7,704 nucleotides of DNA from Pseudomonadota bacterium (lineage in GTDB: Bacteria > Pseudomonadota > Alphaproteobacteria > Acetobacterales > Acetobacteraceae). Of the stretch, positions 1 through 6,106 are shown piece after piece. The notes under the pieces are model-generated. The model made no database searches. It saw only the letters and a program-made list of their open reading frames with translations, and was not told the DNA's origin. How positions within the stretch are numbered: position 1 is the first letter of the stretch; each line of letters begins with the position of its first letter. Made by a program: the position numbers and the translations under genes. The DNA lies in NCBI GenBank assembly GCA_021826485.1, contig JAKAZX010000185.1:1-7704 (forward strand), read 5' to 3'.

Positions 1-589
1 GCTCCGGCGCGGCCACCGGCACGCGGCTGTGGATGCGCAGCGTTTCGACATGCGGGATTGCTTCCAGCGCGCGCAGGATCGCGCCGAGCCGGCGCGGCGA
101 CAGCATCAGCGGGTCGCCGCCGGTCAGGATCACCTCCCGGATCGCCGGGCGGGCCGCGATCCAGGCGTAGCAGGCGGCCAGCTCCTGCTCGGTCAGCACG
201 CCGCCGTCCGGGCCGACCTGTTCGCGGCGGAAGCAGAACCGGCAATAGACCGGGCAGGCCAGCAGCGGCTTCAGCAGCGCGCGGTCCGGGTAGCGGTGGA
301 CGATGCCCTTGATCGGCGACAGCGCCGCATCTGCGATCGGGTCGGCGCTTTCGTGCGGGGCGGTCACCAGCTCCGCCGGGTGCGGCACGAACTGCCGGCC
401 GATCGGATCGTCCGCCCCCCCGATCAGCGCCGCCAGCGCCGGCGGCACCGCGACCGCATAGCGTGCCGCCACGGCCGCGACCGCGGTTCGGTCGGCGGCA
501 TCCACCAGCCCGGCGCGCACGAGGTCCTCCGCACTGCGCAGGGTGCGATCGGCGGTCGCGCGCGAAGCGGGGGGGCTGCCGTCCGGCAT
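1..589 (-). CDS. epmB: EpmB-type radical-SAM lysine 2,3-aminomutase (N-terminal part, cut at window edge)
   Basis: The visible 196 residues run from ATG at 589 to the window edge; E. coli EpmB is about 340 residues, so the C-terminal 40% or so is missing. The radical-SAM iron-sulfur motif C-x3-C-x2-C is seen at C112, C116 and C119 (CPVYCRFCFRRE). It is followed by the family motif LTGGDPL near 155-161 and by the segment ETLRIHSRVP, both typical of the KamA/EpmB family. The family isomerises L-lysine to beta-lysine using S-adenosylmethionine, a 4Fe-4S cluster and PLP. The PLP-binding lysine would lie beyond the window. The role in EF-P modification is inferred from the divergent epmA neighbour; a free-lysine aminomutase (KamA) is the alternative. 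No Shine-Dalgarno sequence is visible before the ATG, and no better in-frame start was found. Confidence 0.9.
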   Translation of the reverse strand, partial: MPDGSPPASRATADRTLRSAEDLVRAGLVDAADRTAVAAVAARYAVAVPPALAALIGGADDPIGRQFVPHPAELVTAPHESADPIADAALSPIKGIVHRYPDRALLKPLLACPVYCRFCFRREQVGPDGGVLTEQELAACYAWIAARPAIREVILTGGDPLMLSPRRLGAILRALEAIPHVETLRIHSRVPVAAPE

Positions 590-616
590 GGGCGGGCGTG
601 TAGTCTCGCCCCCGCC
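590..616. promoter_or_regulatory. 27-base divergent gap between epmB and epmA
   Basis: All transcription and translation signals for two divergent genes must lie in these 27 bases or inside the opposite coding region. Neither start codon has a purine-rich Shine-Dalgarno sequence. On the plus strand TAGTCT (601-606) fits the minimal TANNNT pattern of a -10 box, ten bases before the epmA ATG. On the minus strand TACACG (597-602) lies seven bases before the epmB ATG. No convincing -35 hexamer was found for either. Short-leader or leaderless transcripts are possible, but this is inference from weak motifs. Confidence 0.3.
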
Positions 617-1618
617 ATGCCGCAACCCGCCTGGACCCCCGAGAGCCTTGCCGCCCGCCTGCCGTTCCTGCGCCGCCGCGCCCGGCTGGCCGCCGCGGTG
701 CGCGCCTTCTTCACCGCCCGCGGCTATTGCGAGGTGGAAACCCCCGCGGCCGTCGCGACGCCGGGGGAGGAGGTGCATCTGTCCGCCTTCGCGACCGAGC
801 GGCTGGCGCCGGACGGGCAGCGGCGCACACTGTGGCTGCACACCAGCCCGGAATTCGCCATGAAGAAGCTGCTGGCGGGCGGCGCCGGCCCGATCTTCCA
901 GTTGGCCCGCGTCTGGCGCAACGGCGAGCGGAGCGACCTGCACAGCCCGGAATTCACCATGCTGGAATGGTACCGTCCGGGCGCCGGAATGGCCGACCTG
1001 GTCGCGGAGACGCTGGCGCTGCTGCGCGCCGTGCTGCCGCCGGTGGTCACCTGCCGCGGCGTCACCACCGATCTTTCCGCCGCCGAGCAGGTCACGGTGG
1101 CCGCCGCTTTCGCCCGCCATGTCGGCGCGGACGTGCTGGCGACCGCCGGCGACGCCGCCACGCTCGCTGCCGCTGCCGGCGAACGGCTGCGCGCCGGGGA
1201 GAGCTGGGAAGACCTGTTCTTCCGCCTGCTGCTGGCACGCATCGAGCCGCATCTGGGCCGCGCGCATCCGACCTTCCTGACGCACTGGCCGGCGGAACAG
1301 GCCGCGCTGGCGCGGCGCGACCCGGCGGACGATCGGGTCGCCGAACGGTTCGAGCTGTTCGTCTGCGGCATCGAACTGGCCAATGCCTTCGTCGAACTCA
1401 CCGACGCCGCCGAGCAGCGCGCCCGCTTCATCGCCGACCGCGCCCGCCGCCATGCGCTGACCGGCCGTGCGGACTGGCCGATGGACGAGGATTTCCTGGC
1501 CGCGCTGGAACACGGCCTGCCGCCCTGCGCCGGCATCGCGCTCGGCTTCGACCGGCTGGCGATGATCGCCGCCGGCGCCGACCGGATCGAGCAGGTGCTG
1601 TGGCTGGCGGAGCGGTAG
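617..1618 (+). CDS. epmA: EF-P--(R)-beta-lysine ligase EpmA (LysRS paralogue, GenX/PoxA)
   Basis: This 333-residue protein matches the E. coli EpmA length (325). It is a class II lysyl-tRNA synthetase catalytic core without the N-terminal anticodon-binding domain. Motif 1 lies around residues 19-46 (FFTARGYCEVETP). Motif 2 is at about 98-119, with RVWRNGE and then HSPEFTMLEWY. The segments GIELANAFVELTDA and motif 3 (GIALGFDRLAM, 306-316, with arginine 313) follow. It activates beta-lysine with ATP and transfers it to the conserved lysine of elongation factor P in the cytoplasm, which relieves stalling at polyproline. The ATG at 617 is chosen because its N-terminus aligns with EpmA. The open frame runs on upstream to position 29, but that stretch is antisense to epmB and looks like no EpmA sequence. 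The start lies 27 bases from the divergent epmB start and has no clear ribosome binding site. Confidence 0.95.
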   Translation: MPQPAWTPESLAARLPFLRRRARLAAAVRAFFTARGYCEVETPAAVATPGEEVHLSAFATERLAPDGQRRTLWLHTSPEFAMKKLLAGGAGPIFQLARVWRNGERSDLHSPEFTMLEWYRPGAGMADLVAETLALLRAVLPPVVTCRGVTTDLSAAEQVTVAAAFARHVGADVLATAGDAATLAAAAGERLRAGESWEDLFFRLLLARIEPHLGRAHPTFLTHWPAEQAALARRDPADDRVAERFELFVCGIELANAFVELTDAAEQRARFIADRARRHALTGRADWPMDEDFLAALEHGLPPCAGIALGFDRLAMIAAGADRIEQVLWLAER

Positions 1619-1623
1619 CGCGC

Positions 1624-2400
1624 TCAGGCGGCGCCTTCGTGGATGTCGGCGCGCTGGCGGCGGATCAGCGATTCGCGCACGTCCTCGATGGCGGAGCGCA
1701 GCAACTGCGTCATCACCGCATAGGCGTCCGACGGGCGCATGTCGCGGATCGCCTCGGTCACGCCCTGGTGCTGGCGCATCGAGTATTCGGGCGTGTGGTG
1801 GCCGGAATGCCAGCTCAACTGGAACGAGGCGACCAGCGAGCTTTCGATCACCGCGCCGAACGACGCCAGGAAGTGGTTGCCGGTGGCATCCAGGATCGCC
1901 TGATGGAAGCGTAAATCCGCCTCGGTCAGATCCCCGCCACCCCCCTGGAAGCGGTACATGTCGGCCAGCGCCGCCTCGATGCGCGCCAGCGCCTCGGGGG
2001 AGCGGCGTTCGGCAGCCAGCGCGGCGGCCGAGGGTTCGATGATCTTGCGCACCTCGAACAAGCCGGTGACGAAGGCATCGGTGGGCGCCACGCGCAGATG
2101 CCAGGCCAGCACTTCGGGATCGAGCATGTTCCAGTCGGTGCGCGGACGGACCAGCGTGCCGACCTTCTGGCGGCTGACGATCAGCCGCTTCGCCGCCAGC
2201 AGCTTGAACGCCTCCCGCAGCGCCGAGCGGGACACCGAGAGCGATGCGCAGAGTTCGATTTCGGTCGGCAGCGTCCGCCCGGGCGGCGGCGTGCCGCCCA
2301 CGATCCGCTCGCCCAGCGTATTGGCGATCCGTTCATGCAGGTTGCGGCCGGCCGCATCGCCCAGCTTCGCCGGCCGCACCGCAACCGGCGCCGCGGTCAC
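1624..2400 (-). CDS. FadR/GntR-family transcriptional regulator, DgoR-like
   Basis: This 258-residue protein has an N-terminal winged helix-turn-helix at about residues 20-86 (LPTEIELCASLSVSRSALREA at the recognition helices). The linker WNMLDPEVLAW (90-100) and a C-terminal FCD ligand-binding domain (about 108-248) follow. Likely metal-site residues D162, H166 and H211 are visible. The fourth histidine common in FCD proteins is replaced, as it appears to be in E. coli DgoR, the D-galactonate repressor, which also shares the W-N-x-L-D linker. The start is GTG at 2400. Its first base pairs overlap the permease stop (GTGA), and AGGAAA lies just upstream. As the last gene of the transporter operon it probably represses that operon and is released by the transported compound or a derivative. 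The actual effector cannot be read from sequence. Confidence 0.9.
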   Translation of the reverse strand: MTAAPVAVRPAKLGDAAGRNLHERIANTLGERIVGGTPPPGRTLPTEIELCASLSVSRSALREAFKLLAAKRLIVSRQKVGTLVRPRTDWNMLDPEVLAWHLRVAPTDAFVTGLFEVRKIIEPSAAALAAERRSPEALARIEAALADMYRFQGGGGDLTEADLRFHQAILDATGNHFLASFGAVIESSLVASFQLSWHSGHHTPEYSMRQHQGVTEAIRDMRPSDAYAVMTQLLRSAIEDVRESLIRRQRADIHEGAA

Positions 2401-3410
2401 GTTTCCTGTCCGCGCCCGGCCAGCGCCGGCGCATGCGCCGCCGCGCGGGCCGCGCCCGCCGCCGCTGCCGCCGCCTTGCGCCGCGCCTGCAACTGCTGGT
2501 CGGCCAGCACGCCGAGCAGGATCACCGTGCCCATCACGGCGAAGTTCAGCGAACTCGGGATGCCGAGGATGTTGACCAGATTCTGCAACACCTGCAGCAG
2601 CGCCGTGCCGAGCACGATGCCGAAGATCGACCCCTCTCCGCCGCGCAGCGAACAGCCGCCGAGCACTGCCGCGGCGATGGCGTAAAGCTCATAGAAATTG
2701 CCGAACGAGCTGGGCGAGACCGAGTTGGTGTAGAACACCAGCAGCACGGTGGAGATGGCCGCCAGCGCCCCGCTGAGCACATAGGCGCCGGCGATCACCG
2801 CGTTGCTGCGGATGCCGGAGAAGCGGGCCGCCTCCTCGTTCTTGCCGACCGCATAGAGGTAGCGGCCGAACACCGAGCGGTGCAGCAGCACGCCCATGAC
2901 GATCGCCAGCAGCACCAGGAAGATGAAGGTGTTGGGCACGCCATAGACGTGGCCTGCGGCCAGCGTGCGCAGCGTGTCCGCCTCGTCGCCATAGCCGAAG
3001 CCGCGCGTCGAGTCGGTGGTGTAGTAGCGCGCCGCGCCGCGATAGATCAGCAGCCCGCACAGCGTCACCACGAACGGCTGCATCTTCAGCCGCGAGATCA
3101 GGAAGCCCTGGATGGCGCCCAGCACCACCCCGCCGACCAGGATCGCCAGCAGCGCGATCGGCCAGGCGATCTCGTACTCGGTCAGCAGATCGAGGAACAC
3201 CACGCCGAGCAGCGCGAACATCGAGCCGACCGACAGGTCGATGCCGCCGGTGATGATGACCAGCCCCTCGCCGATCGAGAACACGCCGAACAGGCCGATC
3301 AGATTCGCCATGTCCAGCAGATTGACGCCGGACAGGAACAGCGGGTTGATCGCCGCCGTGATTGCGCTGACCACCACCAGCAGCAGCAGCAGGCCGAGTT
3401 CCTTGGTCAT
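2397..3410 (-). CDS. Sugar ABC transporter permease, RbsC type (CUT2 class)
   Basis: This 337-residue, strongly hydrophobic inner-membrane protein has the hallmarks of the RbsC/BPD_transp_2 family. These are GGIDLSVGS at about 55-63, the cytoplasmic segment GRYLYAVGKNEEAARFSGI in the middle, and AVLGGCSLRGGEGSIFG near 250-265, which contacts the ATPase. Many membrane helices are apparent, starting with a leucine/valine-rich one at 5-21. Only one permease gene is present, as usual for CUT2 systems, so it should work as a homodimer. The C-terminal 35 residues are an alanine- and arginine-rich tail that looks soluble and unconserved. The ATG at 3410 overlaps the ATPase stop by 4 bases (ATGA) and is preceded by AAGGAA. 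The stop overlaps the GTG of the regulator gene. The substrate is unknown; ribose, xylose, inositol or another polyol or sugar acid are all possible for the family. Confidence 0.93.
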   Translation of the reverse strand: MTKELGLLLLLVVVSAITAAINPLFLSGVNLLDMANLIGLFGVFSIGEGLVIITGGIDLSVGSMFALLGVVFLDLLTEYEIAWPIALLAILVGGVVLGAIQGFLISRLKMQPFVVTLCGLLIYRGAARYYTTDSTRGFGYGDEADTLRTLAAGHVYGVPNTFIFLVLLAIVMGVLLHRSVFGRYLYAVGKNEEAARFSGIRSNAVIAGAYVLSGALAAISTVLLVFYTNSVSPSSFGNFYELYAIAAAVLGGCSLRGGEGSIFGIVLGTALLQVLQNLVNILGIPSSLNFAVMGTVILLGVLADQQLQARRKAAAAAAGAARAAAHAPALAGRGQET

Positions 3411-4930
3411 GCCGTTCCTTCCGCCGCTTCCAGCGCCTGTCCGATGGCCAGCCGCATCACATTGTATTCACTGAACTGATCCCGCTCAAGCAAGCCGCTG
3501 ACGCGGCCTTCGTGCATCACCGCGATGCGGTCGGACACGCCGATCACCTCCTCCATGTCCGAGGAGATCATGACGATCGCGACGCCGCGATCCGCCAACC
3601 CGCGCATCAGCGCATAGATTTCCGTCTTGGCGCCGACATCGATCCCGCGCGTCGGCTCATCGAAGATCACCACCCGCGGCTGCATGGACAGCCACTTGGC
3701 CAGCACCACCTTCTGCTGGTTGCCGCCGGACAGCGTGATCGCCTGCGTCTCCACGTTCGGCGCCTTGATCGACAGGCTGGCCGCCTGCGCCCGCGCCGTC
3801 CGCGCTTCCGACTTGCGGTCGATCAGCAGCGCGCGGGCGTGATGCGGCAGGTTGGCGAGCGTGACGTTCTCGCGGATCGGCATTTCCAGGATCAGCCCGG
3901 CGCGCTTGCGGTCCTCCGGCACCAGGTAGATGCCCTGGCGGATCGCCTCACGCGGGTTGCCGATCGCGACCGGCTTGCCGTCCAGCCGGATTTCGCCGGC
4001 CAGCAGCGGATCGATTCCGAACACCGTGCGCGCGAGCGAGGTGCGACCCGAGCCGACCAGCCCGGCCAGCCCGAGAATCTCGCCGTGCCGCACCGACAGG
4101 CTGGCGGTGCGGTCGGGAAACGCGGTGGTGCGGATGTCGGCCATGTCGCAGCCGCCGGGCTGCGGCGGCTGGCGCGGCGGAATGTAGAGCGACTTGAGGT
4201 CGCGGCCGATCATCAGCCGGATCATCGCCGCGTGGCTCAGCGCGTCGCGGCCGAGTTCGCCCACCATGCGCCCGTCGCGCAGTACCACGACGCGGTCGGC
4301 GCAGGTCATGATTTCGCCCAGCCGGTGGGAAATGTAGATCACCGAGACCCCGCTCGCCTTCAGGTCGGCGATGATCTGCAGCAGCCGTTCGGTTTCCGAC
4401 AGCGTCAGGCTGGACGTGGGCTCGTCCATGATGATCACGCGCGCGTCGATCGACAGCGCCTTGGCGATCTCCACCATCTGCCGCTGCGCGATCGACAGCA
4501 TCTCGACCGGCGTGTCGGGGGCGAAATCGGCGCCGAGCCGGGCGAGCAGCGGCGCCACCCGCGCACGCATCGCCGCGTTGTTGACCAGCATCAAGGGTCC
4601 CATCGCCAGCTTTTCGCGGCCGATGAAGACGTTGGCGGCGACGTCCAGGTTCTCGAACAGATTGAGTTCCTGGTGGACGAAGGCGATGCCGGCGCGGGTC
4701 GCCGCGTTGACGTTCAGCGCGGCGTGGTCGTGCCCGTCGATCCGGATGGTGCCGGCGGACGGTGCGGCGACGCCGCCGAGGATTTTCATCAGGGTGGACT
4801 TGCCGGCCCCGTTCTCCCCGATCAGGCCGAGCACTTCGCCGCGCATGACGCGCAGGCTGACATTGTCGAGGGCGATGACGCCGGGATAGGTCTTGGTGAT
4901 CCCGGCGAGTTCCAGCAGCGTGTCGGCCAA
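3407..4930 (-). CDS. Sugar ABC transporter ATP-binding protein, RbsA type (two ATPase domains)
   Basis: This 507-residue protein has two tandem ABC domains, the normal RbsA/MglA/XylG architecture and length. Domain 1 has Walker A GENGAGKST (38-46), Q-loop Q87, signature LSIAQ (145-149), Walker B VIIMDEPT (165-172) and H202. Domain 2 has a degenerate Walker A GLVGSGRTS (290-298, arginine 296 in place of the catalytic lysine), signature LSGGNQQ (400-406) and Walker B VVIFDEPT (420-427). The degenerate second site is typical of the family, so it is not a defect. It powers uptake from the cytoplasmic face together with the downstream permease. The start is TTG at 4930. It is supported by GGAGG six bases upstream and by alignment of MADTLLELAGITKTYPG with family N-termini. 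The stop overlaps the permease ATG by 4 bases. Confidence 0.95.
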   Translation of the reverse strand: MADTLLELAGITKTYPGVIALDNVSLRVMRGEVLGLIGENGAGKSTLMKILGGVAAPSAGTIRIDGHDHAALNVNAATRAGIAFVHQELNLFENLDVAANVFIGREKLAMGPLMLVNNAAMRARVAPLLARLGADFAPDTPVEMLSIAQRQMVEIAKALSIDARVIIMDEPTSSLTLSETERLLQIIADLKASGVSVIYISHRLGEIMTCADRVVVLRDGRMVGELGRDALSHAAMIRLMIGRDLKSLYIPPRQPPQPGGCDMADIRTTAFPDRTASLSVRHGEILGLAGLVGSGRTSLARTVFGIDPLLAGEIRLDGKPVAIGNPREAIRQGIYLVPEDRKRAGLILEMPIRENVTLANLPHHARALLIDRKSEARTARAQAASLSIKAPNVETQAITLSGGNQQKVVLAKWLSMQPRVVIFDEPTRGIDVGAKTEIYALMRGLADRGVAIVMISSDMEEVIGVSDRIAVMHEGRVSGLLERDQFSEYNVMRLAIGQALEAAEGTA

Positions 4931-4936
4931 GCGTCC

Positions 4937-4941
4937 CCTCC
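4937..4941 (-). promoter_or_regulatory. Ribosome binding site of the ATPase gene (decides the TTG start)
   Basis: On the minus strand GGAGG lies six bases before TTG at 4930, which fixes this uncommon start codon. Four of its five bases fall inside the 3' arm of the small palindrome at 4938-4949, so a hairpin there would hide the site. Confidence 0.75.
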
Positions 4942-4949
4942 CGCGGGAG
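4938..4949. repeat. 12-base perfect palindrome overlapping the ATPase ribosome binding site
   Basis: CTCCCGCGGGAG is self-complementary. In the minus-strand mRNA it can fold as CTCC / CGCG loop / GGAG, with the 3' arm forming most of the Shine-Dalgarno sequence of the ATPase gene. The palindrome is seen directly; folding and any effect on translation are inferred. Confidence 0.6.
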
Positions 4950-4951
4950 CG

Positions 4952-4977
4952 GCCCCGGCGGCCGCGGCCGCCGGGGC
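4952..4977. repeat. 26-base perfect GC palindrome between binding-protein and ATPase genes
   Basis: This is a perfect inverted repeat centred between 4964 and 4965, all G and C, starting GCCCCGGCGG on the plus strand. In RNA it would form an 11-base-pair stem with a 4-base loop, 14 bases after the binding-protein stop codon. No run of T follows on the minus strand, so it is not a classical terminator. Such hairpins after binding-protein genes commonly protect the upstream mRNA from 3' exonucleases and raise binding-protein yield over the membrane parts. That role here is inferred. A partial, factor-assisted terminator is the alternative. Confidence 0.7.
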
Positions 4978-4991
4978 GTTGCGTCGGCGGC

Positions 4992-5948
4992 TTACTTGCC
5001 GAGCAGCTTCTTCACGTAGGCGGTGAACTCCGCGACGTTCGACTTGTTGATCACGCGGGTCGGCACGATGATCTTGCCGTCGGCCGGCAGGAAGGACTTG
5101 TCGCCGTCGATGTACTTGATCATGTCGATCATCGACAGATAGCCGAACTCGAACGGCTGCTGCACGATGGTGGAGATGACGCAGCCTTCGGAGATGCCGC
5201 GCAGCGTGCGCGCGTCCTCGTCGAAGCCGACGATCTTCACCTTGCCGCACTTGCCGGCGTTCTTGACGGCGTCGTAGATCTCCGGCGTGTTGTAGCTCCA
5301 CAGGCCGCTCAGCAGCGCGATGTCGGGATACTTGGCCAGCGTATCCTCGACATTGCTCTTGGCCTTGGTGAAGTCCACCTGGTCGGTGCGCACGTCGATG
5401 ATCTCGACCTTGCTGCCCTTCAGCGCCTCGCGGATGCCCTGCACGCGCTCGCGCGCGTTGTCGGCGTCCAGCGTGCCGACGAACAGCATGATCTTGCCGC
5501 CGTTCGGCAGCGCCTTCATGATTTCGCCGCCCGCCTGCCGGCCGGCCGCGACGTTGTCGGTGCCGATATAGGCGACGCGCTTGCTCTGCGGGGCGTCGCT
5601 GTCGGTGGTGAACAGGACGGCCTTCGCGGCCACCTTGTTCAGCTCCTCCGTCGCATGCGCGGCGTCGTCCACCGAGATGGAGATGCCGGACACCCCGCGC
5701 GCCAGCAGATCGTCCAGCTCGCGGCGCTGGCCGGCGGCCGTGCCCTCGTTGGTGACGATCATCTCCATGTTGTAGTCGGGGTGTTCCTTCTGCGCCTTCT
5801 CGATGCCGCGGCGGGCGAAGGTCCAGAAGTCGGCGGCAACGTTGGTGACGAACACCAGCGTCTTCTTCTGCTGCGCGTCGGCGGCCCCGCCGGCCGCCAG
5901 CCCAGCGACCAGCGCGCCCGCCAGAAGTGGGGCGATAAACTTCTTCAT
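4992..5948 (-). CDS. Periplasmic sugar-binding protein of an ABC transporter (RbsB-like, Peripla_BP_4)
   Basis: This 318-residue precursor has a clear Sec signal peptide: MKKF, a hydrophobic alanine/leucine core, then a cut after ADA at about residue 25. The mature part follows the RbsB pattern. It has strand TLVFVTNVAADFW (30-42), TTDSDAP (114-120), IGTDNVAAGRQAG (128-140), SGLWSYNTP (214-222), IVGFDEDA (239-246) and QQPFEFGY near 262-269. W42, D118, R166, N220 and D243 are plausible ligand contacts by family position. Two cysteines (C234, C256) could form a disulfide. It captures the substrate in the periplasm and delivers it to the permease. The ATG at 5948 is chosen because the signal peptide begins there and AAGGAG lies seven bases upstream. 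An open frame continues to 6479 but runs through the leader and antisense-like sequence of the next gene. It is the first gene of the operon. The ligand is not identifiable from sequence alone. Confidence 0.93.
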   Translation of the reverse strand: MKKFIAPLLAGALVAGLAAGGAADAQQKKTLVFVTNVAADFWTFARRGIEKAQKEHPDYNMEMIVTNEGTAAGQRRELDDLLARGVSGISISVDDAAHATEELNKVAAKAVLFTTDSDAPQSKRVAYIGTDNVAAGRQAGGEIMKALPNGGKIMLFVGTLDADNARERVQGIREALKGSKVEIIDVRTDQVDFTKAKSNVEDTLAKYPDIALLSGLWSYNTPEIYDAVKNAGKCGKVKIVGFDEDARTLRGISEGCVISTIVQQPFEFGYLSMIDMIKYIDGDKSFLPADGKIIVPTRVINKSNVAEFTAYVKKLLGK

Positions 5949-5955
5949 GCCGTTG

Positions 5956-5961
5956 CTCCTT
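5956..5961 (-). promoter_or_regulatory. Ribosome binding site of the sugar-binding protein gene
   Basis: AAGGAG on the minus strand lies seven bases before the ATG at 5948. It is the strongest Shine-Dalgarno match in the window and rules out the longer open frame that starts further upstream. Confidence 0.85.
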
Positions 5962-5981
5962 GCACGTTTCCAGCCTGCGTC

Positions 5982-6000
5982 GGTTCGGCAGGTTCCGGCA
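5982..6000. repeat. Tandem imperfect direct repeat in the transporter leader
   Basis: GGTTCGGCA (5982-5990) is followed directly by GGTTCCGGCA (5991-6000), the same word with one C inserted. It sits between the terminator hairpin and the binding-protein start. It could be part of a protein-binding site or chance in GC-rich sequence; nothing else supports a function. Confidence 0.3.
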
Positions 6001-6009
6001 ACCGGCGCC

Positions 6010-6032
6010 AAAAAGTCCGCCAAATGGCGAAC
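6010..6032 (-). terminator. Intrinsic terminator (or attenuator) before the transporter operon
   Basis: Read on the minus strand, GTTCGCC, loop ATTT and GGCGGAC form a 7-base-pair stem (one G-T wobble), followed at once by five T. The arms are 6026-6032 and 6015-6021, with the T run at 6010-6014. This is a textbook Rho-independent layout. It lies 75 bases past the stop of the secreted-protein gene (stop codon 6107-6109) and 62 bases before the binding-protein ATG. The simplest role is to end the upstream transcript. If the operon promoter lies upstream of it, it would instead sit in the operon leader as an attenuator. The plus strand has no T run after the same hairpin, so it works in one direction only. 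Confidence 0.65.
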
Positions 6033-6063
6033 CCGGCCCCGTCGTTTCCCCCGCACGCGCAGG

Positions 6064-6092
6064 ATTAAGTCACACAAATGCCGTGAAGGAAA
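6064..6092 (-). promoter_or_regulatory. Weak promoter and operator candidate upstream of the transporter operon
   Basis: On the minus strand TTTCCT (6087-6092) and CTTAAT (6064-6069) are 17 bases apart, matching 3 and 4 of 6 consensus bases. This is the most AT-rich patch of the 158-base gap. The spacer is an imperfect inverted repeat with TCAC and GTGA ends (6070-6086). TTGTGTGACTT (6067-6077) partly fits the GT-N3-AC core of FadR-type operators. A start here would give a leader of about 110 bases that includes the terminator hairpin. All of this is motif matching of low strength. Confidence 0.3.
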
Positions 6093-6106
6093 GCCCCCGC
6101 CGCCGC

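Noticed and set aside
290..298. Residues 290-298 of the ATPase (coordinates here are protein residues): Walker A with arginine in place of lysine, considered as a defect.
   Set aside because: A degenerate second nucleotide site is a regular feature of RbsA/MglA-type proteins.
29..616. In-frame extension of epmA giving a 529-residue protein.
   Set aside because: The added part is antisense to the epmB reading frame, has a repetitive arginine/glutamine-rich composition typical of GC-rich shadow frames, and EpmA proteins begin where the ATG at 617 lies.
724..1536. Minus-strand 270-residue frame inside epmA.
   Set aside because: Serine/alanine/arginine-rich shadow of epmA, whose plus-strand motifs are all intact.
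1624..2400. Missing fourth metal histidine in the FCD domain of the regulator, considered as unusual.
   Set aside because: From memory, E. coli DgoR shows the same replacement at this position, so it appears to be normal for the subgroup.
2244..3479. Long plus-strand open frame (411 residues) opposite the permease gene.
   Set aside because: Antisense shadow of a hydrophobic gene: low-complexity, strongly polar sequence and no family features.
4952..4977. The 26-base palindrome as an intrinsic terminator.
   Set aside because: No T run follows on the minus strand, and the downstream ATPase gene needs transcription from the same operon.
3512..5026. Long plus-strand open frame (504 residues) opposite the ATPase gene.
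   Set aside because: It is rich in histidine, arginine, aspartate and glutamine with no motif, as expected from the antisense of a GC-biased gene. The opposite strand encodes a complete RbsA-type ATPase.
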